NCBI GenBank assembly: GCA_031291415.1
Contig: JARLJB010000058.1
Coordinates: 1 to 64,000, forward strand
Direction of reading: 5' to 3'
From: Telmatospirillum sp.
GTDB taxonomy: Bacteria; Pseudomonadota; Alphaproteobacteria; Rhodospirillales; Magnetospirillaceae
DNA: 64,000 nucleotides
Shown here: one piece after another, positions 8,580 through 17,343 of the stretch
How positions within the stretch are numbered: the stretch's first letter is position 1
Layout: the number at the start of each line of letters is the position of its first letter
Notes under the pieces: generated by a model
The model's database searches: none
Told to the model about the DNA's origin: nothing
What the model saw: only the letters and a program-made list of their open reading frames with translations
Position numbers and translations under genes: made by a program

Positions 8580-8772
8580 TCTATTTCTAGCCGATTAGTT
8601 TGCACGAAAATTCACGGTCGCTTCGGGATCTCCAAACCGCATTGAACCACAGGACCGGCCTGCCAGCGTTCCTGCAACAGATATTCAGTTTTCCCGACAA
8701 ACCGACAAGACAGACCGATATGCGATCTGCAATCATTCCATTACATTCGACCAACCGGTCTGAGGAGCCCCC

Positions 8773-9456
8773 ATGAAGTCACCGCTTCCCGTCCTTTTAA
8801 GTCTCAATGCGGGGTATATCGATACCGCTGGCTTTCTCGCGCTGCAGGGGCTGTTCACCGCCCACGTGACTGGCAATTTTGTCACCCTCGGCGCCGCGCT
8901 GGTGCTTGGAACCTCGGGCGCGATGGCCAAGCTGTTTGCTCTGCCAACCTTTTGCGTCGTGGTCATCGTCACCCGCCTGATCAGCTACGGCCTGTCCGCC
9001 CGTCGATTGCCGATCTTGCGCACGATGCTGACGCTGAAGACGGCGCTTCTGATTGTCGGAGCGGCATTGGCCATCCGGTTCGGTCCGTTTTCCAACGGCG
9101 ATGGTTGGGCGGCGCTGGTGACCGGCCTGACACTGGTGTCCGCCATGGCCATCCAAAACGCCGCTCACCGCATCCATCTCGGAAGTGCCCCACCCACGAC
9201 GCTGATGACGGGCACGACGACGCAGATCATGATCGACGTCGCCGACCTGCTGCGCGGCGCCAAACCGGAAACAAGGGACGCCCTGCGGTCCCGGCTGGCG
9301 CGAATGGCGACCAGCGTCGGAGCCTTTGCCGTCGGCTGCGCGGCGGCGGCACTGCTGTTCGCCGGTTTCAGCGTTTGGTGTTTCGTCGTCCCGCCGGTCA
9401 TCGCTCTCGGTACGCTCGCCCTTCGCATGGCGACGTTCGAAGGCGACGTCGGATGA
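8773..9456 (+). CDS. YoaK (DUF1275) family membrane protein
   Basis: A 227-residue inner-membrane protein of the YoaK/DUF1275 family, with the typical start LSLNAGYIDTAGFLALQGLFTAHVTGNFV and about six hydrophobic segments. The TGTTTQIMIDVADLL motif in the second half is also characteristic. Its function is unknown, though the family is often discussed as a small-molecule permease. It is a single plus-strand gene, convergent with the pirin gene and separated from it by a strong bidirectional hairpin. Confidence 0.88.
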   Translation: MKSPLPVLLSLNAGYIDTAGFLALQGLFTAHVTGNFVTLGAALVLGTSGAMAKLFALPTFCVVVIVTRLISYGLSARRLPILRTMLTLKTALLIVGAALAIRFGPFSNGDGWAALVTGLTLVSAMAIQNAAHRIHLGSAPPTTLMTGTTTQIMIDVADLLRGAKPETRDALRSRLARMATSVGAFAVGCAAAALLFAGFSVWCFVVPPVIALGTLALRMATFEGDVG

Positions 9457-9475
9457 TCAAAACGGCGGACGGGAA

Positions 9476-9508
9476 GGACGGGCCAACGACACACCCGTTG
9501 GCCCGTCC
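9476..9508. terminator. Bidirectional hairpin between yoaK and pirin
   Basis: GGACGGGCCAACG (9476-9488) pairs perfectly with CGTTGGCCCGTCC (9496-9508), a 13-bp GC-rich stem with a 7-nt loop. It lies between the convergent stops of yoaK and the pirin gene. No clear T-run is present, so it may be a Rho-assisted or 3'-stabilising structure. Confidence 0.7.
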
Positions 9509-9511
9509 CGG

Positions 9512-10207
9512 TCAGGCGGCATCGACCAGAACGACCTCGGCATCTTCGATCCCGACGATCTCGACGGTCGGCAGATCGGTGATCGCGGCGCCGTCACGTG
9601 CCTCGATGCGGACACCATCGACCTCGACGGCACCGGTGGCCGGCACCAGATAGACATGCCGCTTGGGGTCGAGAGGCAGCGTGATGGTTTCACCCGCTTT
9701 GACCGTCGCCCCCATCACCCGCGCGTCAGCCCGGATCGGCAAAGCGTCGTCCTCGGCAAAACCGCTTGCCAATGTGACGAACCGGCCGGAACGCTCGGCT
9801 TTCGGGAATGGCCGGGCGCCCCACGAGGGTTTGCCGCCATGAGCGGTCGGCAGGATCCAAATCTGGAAGATCCGCGTGGTTTCGTCCTCCAGATTGTACT
9901 CGGAGTGACGAACCCCCGAGCCAGCCGACATCACCTGTACGTCGCCGGCTTCCGTCCGACCAACGTTTCCAAGGGAATCCTTATGGGTGATCGCCCCATC
10001 CCGGACATAGGTGATGATTTCCATGTCCGCGTGGGGGTGTGGCGGAAAGCCCTCCTGGGAGACGATCTCATCGTCGTTCCAGACACGCAGGGCGCCCCAC
10101 CCCATCCGCGCCGGATCATAGTAATCGGCAAAGGAAAAATGGTGCTTGGTATTGAGCCAACCATGATCGGCACCACCCAGCTTGGCGAAAGGTCTCAGTT
10201 CGATCAT
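9512..10207 (-). CDS. Pirin-family bicupin (YhhW/quercetinase-like)
   Basis: A 231-residue bicupin of the pirin family. The four metal ligands expected in the N-terminal cupin are all present: His57 and His59 (PHPHADME), His101 and Glu103 (RHSEYN). Some relatives have quercetin 2,3-dioxygenase activity, but the natural substrate in bacteria is generally unclear. ATG at 10207 is preceded by a good AAGGAG site 8 nt away. It is divergent from a LysR regulator 123 bp away, an arrangement that suggests regulation by that neighbour. Confidence 0.9.
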   Translation of the reverse strand: MIELRPFAKLGGADHGWLNTKHHFSFADYYDPARMGWGALRVWNDDEIVSQEGFPPHPHADMEIITYVRDGAITHKDSLGNVGRTEAGDVQVMSAGSGVRHSEYNLEDETTRIFQIWILPTAHGGKPSWGARPFPKAERSGRFVTLASGFAEDDALPIRADARVMGATVKAGETITLPLDPKRHVYLVPATGAVEVDGVRIEARDGAAITDLPTVEIVGIEDAEVVLVDAA

Positions 10208-10330
10208 CTCACTTGCTCCTTGAAAAGGTGACGAGCCTGTCTCGTCCGTTGAGCTAAAGATGGGACTGGACGTACCTTGCGAAAATAGAAAGGATGGAAT
10301 GACATCCTTTCCAGATCTTTAGGTGAACGC

Positions 10331-11275
10331 ATGGCGTTACCGGACCTCGAAGCATGGGCCATTTTTGCCAAGGTGGCGGAAACCGGCTCCTTTGCCGCCG
10401 CCGCGGCCGAACTCGGCCTTTCCGGACCAACGGTGTCGAAAGCCCTGGGACGGCTGGAGGCACGGTTCGGAGAACGACTGATCCACCGCACCTCGCGGCG
10501 GTTTGCGCTGACCGAAACCGGCCGGGTCCTGGCGGTGCGGGCCGCCCAGATCCTGGCGGAAGGCGAAGCCGTCGAGGCGGAGGCGCAGGCAAAATCGGCG
10601 ACCCCGCGCGGTCGCGTCCGGCTTGCCGCGCCGATGTCCTTCGGTCTGCGTCACGTCGCACCGGCTCTCCCCGAATTCCTGGCCAGCTATCCCGACCTGT
10701 CGATCGACCTGCAACTCGACGATCGGATGGTCGACCTGGTGGCCGAGGGGATCGATGTGGCGCTCCGTATCGCCGAACTGCCGGACTCAAGCCTGATCGC
10801 CCGGCGGCTCTGCCCGATCCGCCGCTGGGTGGTGGGAGCCCCGGACTATTTTGCCCGTCATGGAACGCCGGAGCACCCTCAGGATCTCAAGACCCACGCA
10901 TGCCTCGGCTACAGCCATCTCAGAAGTGGTGAAGTCTGGCGATTTACCAATGCGAGCGGTGTCGAAGAGGTGGTCGCCGTCCCGGCGCGCCTCAACGCCA
11001 ACAACGCCGACGCGCTTTGCGCCTCGCTCGAAGCGGGCGAAGGCATCGCGCTGCAGCCGGATTTCATCGCCTGGGAATCCATTCGCGACGGACGGCTGAT
11101 CGCCATACTGAGCGAGTGGGAATGCCCGGCTTTGGCACTCAACCTGATCACACCGGGCGGTGGGCCCCGCCCCATCCGAACCCGTGTTCTGCTCGATTTT
11201 CTTGCTAATCGGTTCGCCGCCGGATCAGCGCCCTGGACGATCTCTGCTCCTGTCTCGGAGATCGCGACACGTTGA
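10331..11275 (+). CDS. LysR-family transcriptional regulator
   Basis: A 314-residue LysR regulator. Residues 1-60 form the winged HTH (DLEAWAIFAKVAETGSFAAAA, then SKALGRLEARFGERL), followed by a periplasmic-binding-like effector domain (residues 90-295) with the usual RGRVRLAAP entry motif. It belongs to the large subgroup often paired with oxidoreductases or pirins. It is divergently oriented to the pirin gene and the shared 123-bp region probably contains its T-N11-A site, although I did not find a convincing one. Start at ATG 10331 after AGGTG. Confidence 0.9.
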   Translation: MALPDLEAWAIFAKVAETGSFAAAAAELGLSGPTVSKALGRLEARFGERLIHRTSRRFALTETGRVLAVRAAQILAEGEAVEAEAQAKSATPRGRVRLAAPMSFGLRHVAPALPEFLASYPDLSIDLQLDDRMVDLVAEGIDVALRIAELPDSSLIARRLCPIRRWVVGAPDYFARHGTPEHPQDLKTHACLGYSHLRSGEVWRFTNASGVEEVVAVPARLNANNADALCASLEAGEGIALQPDFIAWESIRDGRLIAILSEWECPALALNLITPGGGPRPIRTRVLLDFLANRFAAGSAPWTISAPVSEIATR

Positions 11276-11384
11276 TTCCCGCGGCCGGCCTTGTTAGCAT
11301 GCGCGCGCTCTGGCGGAGCTGAACGGTATCGAGCCGGAAAACTACTTGCCCCGAGACGAGACGGGATCTCGCGGAGGGTAAGAC

Positions 11385-12071
11385 ATGTCTGATAGCGTCA
11401 TCCATCTGCCAGTCGCCGAAGCTTATGACCGCTGGTCCGGCTTCTACGACGCCTATGACAATCCACTCGTTTTTGTCACCGGCCACGCCCTTTCCACCCT
11501 GGCTGAGAGCGTTGCCGGCAAGGATGTCTTCGAGTTCGGCTGCGGCACCGGACGGAACTTAAGCGCCCTCAAGGCATGCGGAGCGGCGCATGTGGCTGGA
11601 TGCGATCTGTCCGAGGGAATGCTGGCAAAGGCCAGGCTGCGCGATCCGGCCTTCGAGGTCATGCGCCATGACATGACAGCCCCCCTATCCCGCCCCGACC
11701 GGTCGGCCGACCTGGCGCTGTTTTGCCTGTCGCTCGAACATGTTGGCGACCTCGCCGGTCCTTTGCGGCAGGCCCGGCGGGTCCTGCGCCCCGGTGGCGC
11801 GATCGCAATCCTGGAAATCCATCCATTCCTGGCGGAAACCGGTGTCGCCGCCCACTTCGGTGATGCTGGACAGGAAGTGCGGATGCCGACGTTTCCGCAC
11901 AGCTTCGCAGAGTATATCAACACCGCGGCGGCGTTATCCCTGACGATAACGGAATGCCGCGAGTGGCGGCCGCGCGATTTGGATGCCCCTTTGCCTCGGA
12001 AAGTCCTCAAACGGGGCCGGGATACGCCATTGATCGTCCAATTCTCTTTGCATTCTTATGATGAACGCTGA
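11385..12071 (+). CDS. Class I SAM-dependent methyltransferase
   Basis: A 228-residue methyltransferase. SAM-binding motif I is VFEFGCGTGRNLSAL (about residues 48-62) with the acidic motif II in GCDLSEGMLAKA. The motif IV/post region LALFCLSLEHV is followed by RVLRPGGAIAILEIHPF, as in Methyltransf_11/25 proteins. The acceptor substrate cannot be deduced. A GGAGG ribosome site precedes the ATG. It appears monocistronic. Confidence 0.85.
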   Translation: MSDSVIHLPVAEAYDRWSGFYDAYDNPLVFVTGHALSTLAESVAGKDVFEFGCGTGRNLSALKACGAAHVAGCDLSEGMLAKARLRDPAFEVMRHDMTAPLSRPDRSADLALFCLSLEHVGDLAGPLRQARRVLRPGGAIAILEIHPFLAETGVAAHFGDAGQEVRMPTFPHSFAEYINTAAALSLTITECREWRPRDLDAPLPRKVLKRGRDTPLIVQFSLHSYDER

Positions 12072-12453
12072 ATAGGCCTATCAAGCCTCAATGACTCGCC
12101 GCGACATCACCGCGGTCGTAGGATTCGATGACCTCGTGGCAGAAGTGCAGGTGGGTCGGCCAGACGGGCCGGAGACCACGACGTGGCGCCCGACAGCAGA
12201 ACCTCCAGGACCGGAGCACGGCCATCCGACGGGTCAATCATGGTAAAATGAAATCACTGAAATATATATTGATATTGTTTCAATATGATAAGCCACCGGC
12301 TATACTCGCCTGCAATCAAGACGATTGAGAGGGTGACGAGAAAAGCCGTTTGCCCGCGTTTCCGTGCGACGAGGCAGACCTGCCACCGAGCGGATTGCCT
12401 AGCCTTTGGCGAGTCCTCGAAAAAACAACTCTCTTCGTCATAGGAGAATGACA
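12072..12453. other. 382-bp gap upstream of gapA with an AT-rich segment
   Basis: No complete gene is visible. On the minus strand, about 12088-12173, an open stretch ends in HEVIESYDRGDVAASH and looks like the C-terminus of a protein, but the frame upstream is not continuous with it. Positions 12245-12300 are strongly AT-rich relative to the surroundings and probably hold the gapA promoter, although no clear -35/-10 pair can be assigned. Confidence 0.4.
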
Positions 12454-13458
12454 ATGACGGTACGTGTTGCGATCAATGGCTTTGGCCGGATTGGCCGTAT
12501 GGTATTCCGCGCCGCCGCAAAGGAATTTTCGGACGTCGAGATCGTCGGCATCAACGATTTGCTCGATCCCGCGTACCTTGCTTACATGCTGAAGTTCGAT
12601 TCAGTGCATGGCCGCTTCGCGGGAGATGTCTCAGTTGACGGTAATTTCCTGGTGGTCGACGGCAGAAGAATTCGCCTGACCGCTGTCAGGGATCCGGCCG
12701 AATTGCAGTGGGGAGAGGTCGACGCCGATGTGGTCGTCGAATCCACCGGCCTGTTCCTGACCACCGAAGCCTGCCGGAAACATCTGGCCGCCGGAGCCGC
12801 AAAGGTGGTCCAGTCGGCGCCCCCCAAAGACGACACCCCAATATTCGTCTTTGGCGTGAACCAGGTCCAATATGCCGGGCAAGCCATTGTCTCGGCGGCG
12901 TCCTGCACCACCAATTGCGTGGCGCTGGTCGCCAAGGTCCTGCACGACAACTGGGGCATCAAACGCGGCCTGATGAGCACGATACACGCCACCACGGCCA
13001 CCCAGAGAACGGTTGACGGTCCATCCTCGAAGGATTGGCGCGGCGGCCGTGGCATTCTCGAAAACATCATTCCGTCCTCGACAGGGGCGGCCAAAGCGGT
13101 CGGCAAGGTCATCCCCGAACTGGACAAGAAGCTGACCGGCATGGCGTTCCGGGTTCCGACCTCCGACGTTTCGGTGGTCGATCTGACCGTCGAACTGCTC
13201 AGGGAAACCACCTACGAGGATATCTGCAACACGATGAAGGCGGCATCCGAAGGCCCATTGAAGGGCATTCTGGGCTACACCGGCGAAAAGGTGGTCTCCA
13301 CCGATTTCCGTGGGTGCTCCTGTGCCTCGATCTTTGACGCCGATGCAGGAATCCAGTTGGACCGGACCTTCGTCAAGGTGGTGGCCTGGTACGACAACGA
13401 ATACGGCTATGCCTGTAATCTGCTGCGCTTCGTCCGCCACGCAGCAGGTGCCCGATAA
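12454..13458 (+). CDS. gap: Glyceraldehyde-3-phosphate dehydrogenase, type I
   Basis: A 334-residue NAD-dependent GAPDH of glycolysis/gluconeogenesis. The Rossmann start [12 protein letters not shown], the adenosine-binding GINDLLD and the catalytic Cys151 in SAASCTTNC are all present. The C-terminal [15 protein letters not shown] block is intact. GINDLL, with Asp at the discriminating position, indicates NAD rather than NADP preference and resembles the enteric GapA type. ATG 12454 is chosen because AGGAGA ends 6 nt upstream; ATG 12448 would have no spacing. It is a stand-alone gene; no pgk or tkt follows. Confidence 0.94.
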   Translation: MTVRVAINGFGRIGRMVFRAAAKEFSDVEIVGINDLLDPAYLAYMLKFDSVHGRFAGDVSVDGNFLVVDGRRIRLTAVRDPAELQWGEVDADVVVESTGLFLTTEACRKHLAAGAAKVVQSAPPKDDTPIFVFGVNQVQYAGQAIVSAASCTTNCVALVAKVLHDNWGIKRGLMSTIHATTATQRTVDGPSSKDWRGGRGILENIIPSSTGAAKAVGKVIPELDKKLTGMAFRVPTSDVSVVDLTVELLRETTYEDICNTMKAASEGPLKGILGYTGEKVVSTDFRGCSCASIFDADAGIQLDRTFVKVVAWYDNEYGYACNLLRFVRHAAGAR

Positions 13459-13500
13459 TACCGGCGAACCTTTGATATGACTCATTCGCCGGTATCAGCC

Positions 13501-13548
13501 GCCATTGCGGCGGCGGCCAAGCGGGCGGATGCCCGCGCCCGGCGAGGG
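13501..13548 (+). repeat. Dispersed palindromic repeat, family B, copy 2
   Basis: This 48-nt block matches the minus strand of 4624-4671. Its hairpin stem is GCGGGC/GCCCGC, while the other copy has GCGCGC/GCGCGC, so pairing is conserved despite sequence change. CGGTATC is shared a few bases upstream. It lies 43 bp after the gap gene; the remaining part of the 352-bp gap up to the DeoR gene shows no other gene. Confidence 0.7.
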
Positions 13549-13810
13549 CTTTATGGGCAGGTCAATTCATTGGCCTGCCGGTACAGGTCCGACATCGATT
13601 GTTCCAGAATGGGCGACGTGGCGCCCCAGTGCCGCAACGGCGATGCCCGCCGAGACGGCCGCGCCGATGGTCGCGATGTCGCCCATCCGATAGATTGAGC
13701 CCGCCAGAACTTGCTGGAAGATCCCGGACCGCCATCATGGAATCATGCGATCCGGAATCGGCGTCACTTTCGGCCTTGTAACAACGGAAAATGCACGTTA
13801 TTACACATTT

Positions 13811-14602
13811 ATGCCAATTGACGCGCATTTACCAAGCTTACGACGTCGGACGATCCTGAAACGGCTGAACGACGGACACCCCGTTGTGGCGACGGACCTG
13901 GCGATCGAATTCGGTGTCTCGGAGGACGCCATTCGTCGCGATCTCCGGGACTTTGCCGCCAAGGGTCTCTGCAGTCGGGTTTATGGCGGCGCATTGCCGC
14001 TTTCGCCAGCGTCGACGCCGATCGCGATACGGATGCACGAGGCACCCGATCGCAAAAGAGCGCTTGCCCGCGCGGCGCTGCCGCTGCTCAGCCCCGGCCA
14101 GACAGTGTTTCTCGACTCCGGCAGCACCAATGCGCTGCTCGCCGCCGAACTTCCCACCGATCTGAACCTGACCGTCGTGACGAACTCGGTTCCGATCGCC
14201 GGCACGCTGATGGGAAAGCCCGGCATCACCTTGTTTATGATTGGCGGCCGTATCGAGCCGCAGACAGGTGGAAGCGTCGGAGCGCGGGCGGCATCCGAGG
14301 TGCAGCGCTTTCGCTTTGACCTCTGCTTCCTCGGCACCTGCGCGCTCTCGGTGTCCGGCGGCCTCTCGGGGTTCGAGATGGATGACGTGGATTTCAAACG
14401 CGCCCTGCTCGCCTGCAGCCAGGCAACGGCGGTCATGGTGACCACCGAGAAACTGGAAACCACCGCCCCGCACCGGATCGCTCCGCTGGCCGCCATCGAT
14501 CACCTGATCGTCGAGCACGATGTGTCCGCTGATCTGCTGGCGGCGCTTGGAAAAACCGGCATCGCCGTCGTCGCAGTGTCGCCGCCGGACGCCGCGCGAT
14601 GA
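13811..14602 (+). CDS. DeoR-family transcriptional regulator
   Basis: A 263-residue sugar-type regulator. The N-terminal DeoR HTH is recognisable (RRRTILKRLNDGHPVVATDLAIEFGVSEDAIRRDL), followed by a ribose-5-phosphate-isomerase-like sensor domain. The LDSGSTN motif (phosphosugar-binding loop) and a C-terminal HLIVEHDVS segment are present. ATG 13811 places the HTH at the usual distance from the N-terminus; the frame is open to 13745 but the added residues are not family-like. It overlaps the MFS gene by 4 nt (ATGA), so it probably regulates that transporter and is induced by a phosphorylated sugar. Confidence 0.85.
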   Translation: MPIDAHLPSLRRRTILKRLNDGHPVVATDLAIEFGVSEDAIRRDLRDFAAKGLCSRVYGGALPLSPASTPIAIRMHEAPDRKRALARAALPLLSPGQTVFLDSGSTNALLAAELPTDLNLTVVTNSVPIAGTLMGKPGITLFMIGGRIEPQTGGSVGARAASEVQRFRFDLCFLGTCALSVSGGLSGFEMDDVDFKRALLACSQATAVMVTTEKLETTAPHRIAPLAAIDHLIVEHDVSADLLAALGKTGIAVVAVSPPDAAR

Positions 14603-15780
14603 CCAAGGACCTTGCGCGACACCCTTCTCTCTCAATCGGACCCTTGATGACCCCTTCTACTAATCGCCTAGCGACAAGAGTGGCGACCCGACTGGCATTT
14701 CTGGCGGCCGGGTTTGGCATGGGATGCTGGTCGCCGCTGATTCCCTACGCCAAGATCCGGCTGGGGGTCGGCGACGCTGAAATCGGTCTCTTACTGCTGT
14801 GTCTTGGGATCGGATCGATCCTGGCGATGCCGATCACCGGCCTGTTGAGTTCGCGCATGGGAAGCCGGGCGATCATCGTCGCCAGCGGCGTCGGCCTCGC
14901 CGCCATGCTGCCGATCCTGGCGCTCGCCGAGAGCCTGTCCCTTATGGCTCCGGCACTGCTTGTCTTCGGCGCGTCGCTCGGCTCGCTCGATGTCGCCATG
15001 AATGTGCATGCCGTGAAGGTTGAAAGCGATTCTGACAAACCCCTGATGTCGGGATTCCACGCATTGTTCAGCATTGGCGGTTTTGCCGGGTCGGGTGGAT
15101 TGACGTTCCTGCTGTCCATGGGGGTCTCTCCGTTTCCGGCGGCGGTCAGCGGCGGCGTTGTGACACTGGCCGCCGTCCTGTTGGCATGGCCGGGCCTCCT
15201 GCGTACGCGCCAAACCCGAGGTGGCGGGTCCTTTGCTCTGCCGCGCGGGATTGTGCTGTTGCTGTCAGTTCTGGTCGCGGCGGCTTTTCTGACCGAGGGT
15301 GCCATCCTCGATTGGGGGGCGCTGGTGGTGACCGAATCCGGCCTCGTCAGCGTCAGCCAGGGCGGTCTCGGCTATATGCTGTTCTCGATCGCCATGACGG
15401 CAGGCCGGTTGAGCGGCGACTGGATCGTCGCGCGGGCGGGCAATTTCCGGGTGCTGGTTTGGGGCGGCGCGGTGACGGTCCTGGGCTTCGTGATTCTTCT
15501 GGTCGCGCCGATCGCGGCGGCGGCCATGGTGGGATTTCTGCTGATCGGTCTCGGCTCGTCCAACATCGTGCCCGTGCTCTTCAGCCAGGCGGGCCGGCAG
15601 ACCGCGATGCCGGCCGGTCTCGCTATCGCCGCCCTGACGACGACGGGCTACGCCGGCATCCTCGCCGGCCCGGCCGTCATCGGTTTTGTCGCCCATGCCA
15701 TCGGCCTCAAGGAAGCCTTCTGGATGCTGGCCGGACTGATGTCCCTGATTTCGATTTTCGCCAAGCGGGCGGCACGGTGA
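14599..15780 (+). CDS. MFS transporter (YbjJ-like)
   Basis: A 393-residue major-facilitator permease with 12 predicted hydrophobic helices. The first half has the MFS loop 2-3 signature region (GLLSSRMGSRAII). The family style (GFGMGCWSPLIPYAKIRLG and GFHALFSIGGFAG) is that of YbjJ-type transporters, whose substrates are poorly known but which often accompany sugar-type DeoR regulators. The start overlaps the deoR stop (ATGA); a second Met at 14647 is also possible. It is followed after 37 bp by a VOC protein, completing a three-gene unit. Confidence 0.85.
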   Translation: MTKDLARHPSLSIGPLMTPSTNRLATRVATRLAFLAAGFGMGCWSPLIPYAKIRLGVGDAEIGLLLLCLGIGSILAMPITGLLSSRMGSRAIIVASGVGLAAMLPILALAESLSLMAPALLVFGASLGSLDVAMNVHAVKVESDSDKPLMSGFHALFSIGGFAGSGGLTFLLSMGVSPFPAAVSGGVVTLAAVLLAWPGLLRTRQTRGGGSFALPRGIVLLLSVLVAAAFLTEGAILDWGALVVTESGLVSVSQGGLGYMLFSIAMTAGRLSGDWIVARAGNFRVLVWGGAVTVLGFVILLVAPIAAAAMVGFLLIGLGSSNIVPVLFSQAGRQTAMPAGLAIAALTTTGYAGILAGPAVIGFVAHAIGLKEAFWMLAGLMSLISIFAKRAAR

Positions 15781-15817
15781 CGCGTTTTGTCTTTCCGCAA
15801 TCGAGGAGGGAGAAAAT

Positions 15818-16201
15818 ATGAAGATTTCCCATGTCGCCCTCTGGACCCGCGACCTTCACGCGGCGGCCCTGTTCTGGCAGACCTATTTTGCCGCCGAGGT
15901 TGGGGAAATATACCAAAGCAAGCGGCGGAAAGGCTTTGCCTCCCGCTTCGTGACGCTGCCGGGAAACGGCGCCGCAATCGAGCTGATGTCCGGGCCATGG
16001 GTCGAAGATGGCCAGGCGAGCGAACAGGTCGGCTGGACGCACGTCGCCATTTCGCTCGGCTCGGCCGAAGCCGTCGATACACTGGCCGCCCGCTGCCAGG
16101 CGGCCGGCCTCCTGATGTCGGGGGCAAGAACGACCGGCGACGGATTCTACGAAGCGGTGATCAGGACACCCGACGGCATTGCGATCGAGTTGACGGCCTG
16201 A
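15818..16201 (+). CDS. VOC-superfamily (glyoxalase/dioxygenase-like) protein
   Basis: A 127-residue single-module vicinal-oxygen-chelate protein. The two beta-alpha-beta-beta-beta units start at KISHVALWTRDLHAAALFWQ and GWTHVAISLGSAEAVDTLA. Likely metal ligands are His5, His74 and Glu124 (GIAIELTA), consistent with glyoxalase I-like or lyase activity; the substrate is unknown. A strong GAGGAGGGA ribosome site precedes the ATG. Probably co-transcribed with the DeoR-MFS pair. Confidence 0.82.
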   Translation: MKISHVALWTRDLHAAALFWQTYFAAEVGEIYQSKRRKGFASRFVTLPGNGAAIELMSGPWVEDGQASEQVGWTHVAISLGSAEAVDTLAARCQAAGLLMSGARTTGDGFYEAVIRTPDGIAIELTA

Positions 16202-16279
16202 TACCAGCCTGCACTGAACTCCCGGTTGACATGAGAACAAAACGAGATCATAGCTCATGGCGGATCACGGAGGTCAACC

Positions 16280-16525
16280 ATGCCTCGAGAAACCGTCTTT
16301 ATCTGCCAGCCTTACGTCAGGGGGGCCAGAGCTTCCCTGAAAGCGGAACAGCCGATACCCTATAAGGTCGCGGAGCAAGCCTTGCTACGCGCCCAACGCA
16401 TGATGGCAAGTGGTCATTTCGTCGGTGTCGACGTGGTGCGGCAAACTGCCGATCCGGAAATCGGCGATTATGACGAGCCGGTTTTTCTCGAACGTCTGGG
16501 TTCCGTGCCGATGGCCGCGGACTGA
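16280..16525 (+). CDS. Small conserved-type hypothetical protein
   Basis: An 81-residue soluble protein with no recognised domain. It has a good ribosome site (GGAGG, 8 nt before ATG) and typical codon use, and its composition is balanced (starts MPRETVFICQPYVRGARASL). No signal peptide or membrane segment is visible. I do not recognise a function. It is separated by 79 bp from the VOC gene and faces the broken AraC gene. Confidence 0.65.
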   Translation: MPRETVFICQPYVRGARASLKAEQPIPYKVAEQALLRAQRMMASGHFVGVDVVRQTADPEIGDYDEPVFLERLGSVPMAAD

Positions 16526-16587
16526 CGGGGCGCCGAACGAGACGCCCGACACCACAGCCGGATCTCTGGCACATGCCCACTAAACCA

Positions 16588-17295
16588 TCATGACATTGTC
16601 TGGCGCGCGCCCGGAAGTGGCTGGAGTGCGGCGGGTTCTGTCTGTTCGCGCGCATACCGCGCCGGCGGCAGTCCGACATGGCGGGAGAATGCGACGCTGA
16701 ACGCGCTCGCCGAGCCGTAGCCGACACGTCCGGCGATTTCGGCGACACCACTTTCGTTCTGCCGGAGCATGTTCTTTGCCATGGCCATGCGCCAGGCTAG
16801 CAAATACTCCATCGGCGCGACACCCACCGCGCGACTGAAGCGCGCGAAGAACGCCGAACGAGAGAGCGCGGCCTCCTTCGCCAACTGGGCGACCGTCCAG
16901 GGCCTGGTCGGGCTTTCGTGCATCCGTCGTATCGCGGCACCAAGGCGTTCGTCGGCAAGCCCGCGCACCAGGCCGGGTGACGCCGCGGTGCCCGCCGTCG
17001 AGCGGAGCGCTTCGATGAGAAGAACCTCAAGAAGGCGGGCGAGAATGACCTCGCGCGCCGGACGCCGTTCGCGGAACTCGTCTCTCACGAGCTCAACAAG
17101 GGTTGCCAGCCGAGGCTCCCCGCGCACATGGACGAGCTGGGGAAGCAGCGCCACCAGCAGGCCGGCGTCGGGAGAGCCGAAGCAGCAATGGCCCACCAAC
17201 ATCCGCAGATCGGTAGGGCCCTTGGTCTCCGATCCTGAACTCGCCGGCGGCCAGCGCGACGGGGTGGTTTTCGGGGGCCTCCTCCGCGGGAGGGG
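16588..17295 (-). pseudogene. AraC-family regulator (cupin_6 type), N-terminally truncated and frameshifted
   Basis: The C-terminal half is intact and AraC-like: two HTHs (WTVAQLAKEAALSRSAFFARF and VAEIAGRVGYGSASAFSVAFSRH). Upstream, the cupin-domain sequence APENHPVALAAGEFRIGDQG lies in a different frame. Removing one T in CCCTACC near 17218-17224 joins them as GP-TDLRMLVGHCCFG, which is what the family shows. The first ~90 residues of the usual ~300 are missing. It faces a broken SDR gene 50 bp away; AraC/SDR divergent pairs are common, so both appear damaged by the same history. Confidence 0.75.
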
Positions 17296-17343
17296 TGAGG
17301 CAACCTATAGTCTTGGCATGGTACGCCACCTCGGAGAATCCTC

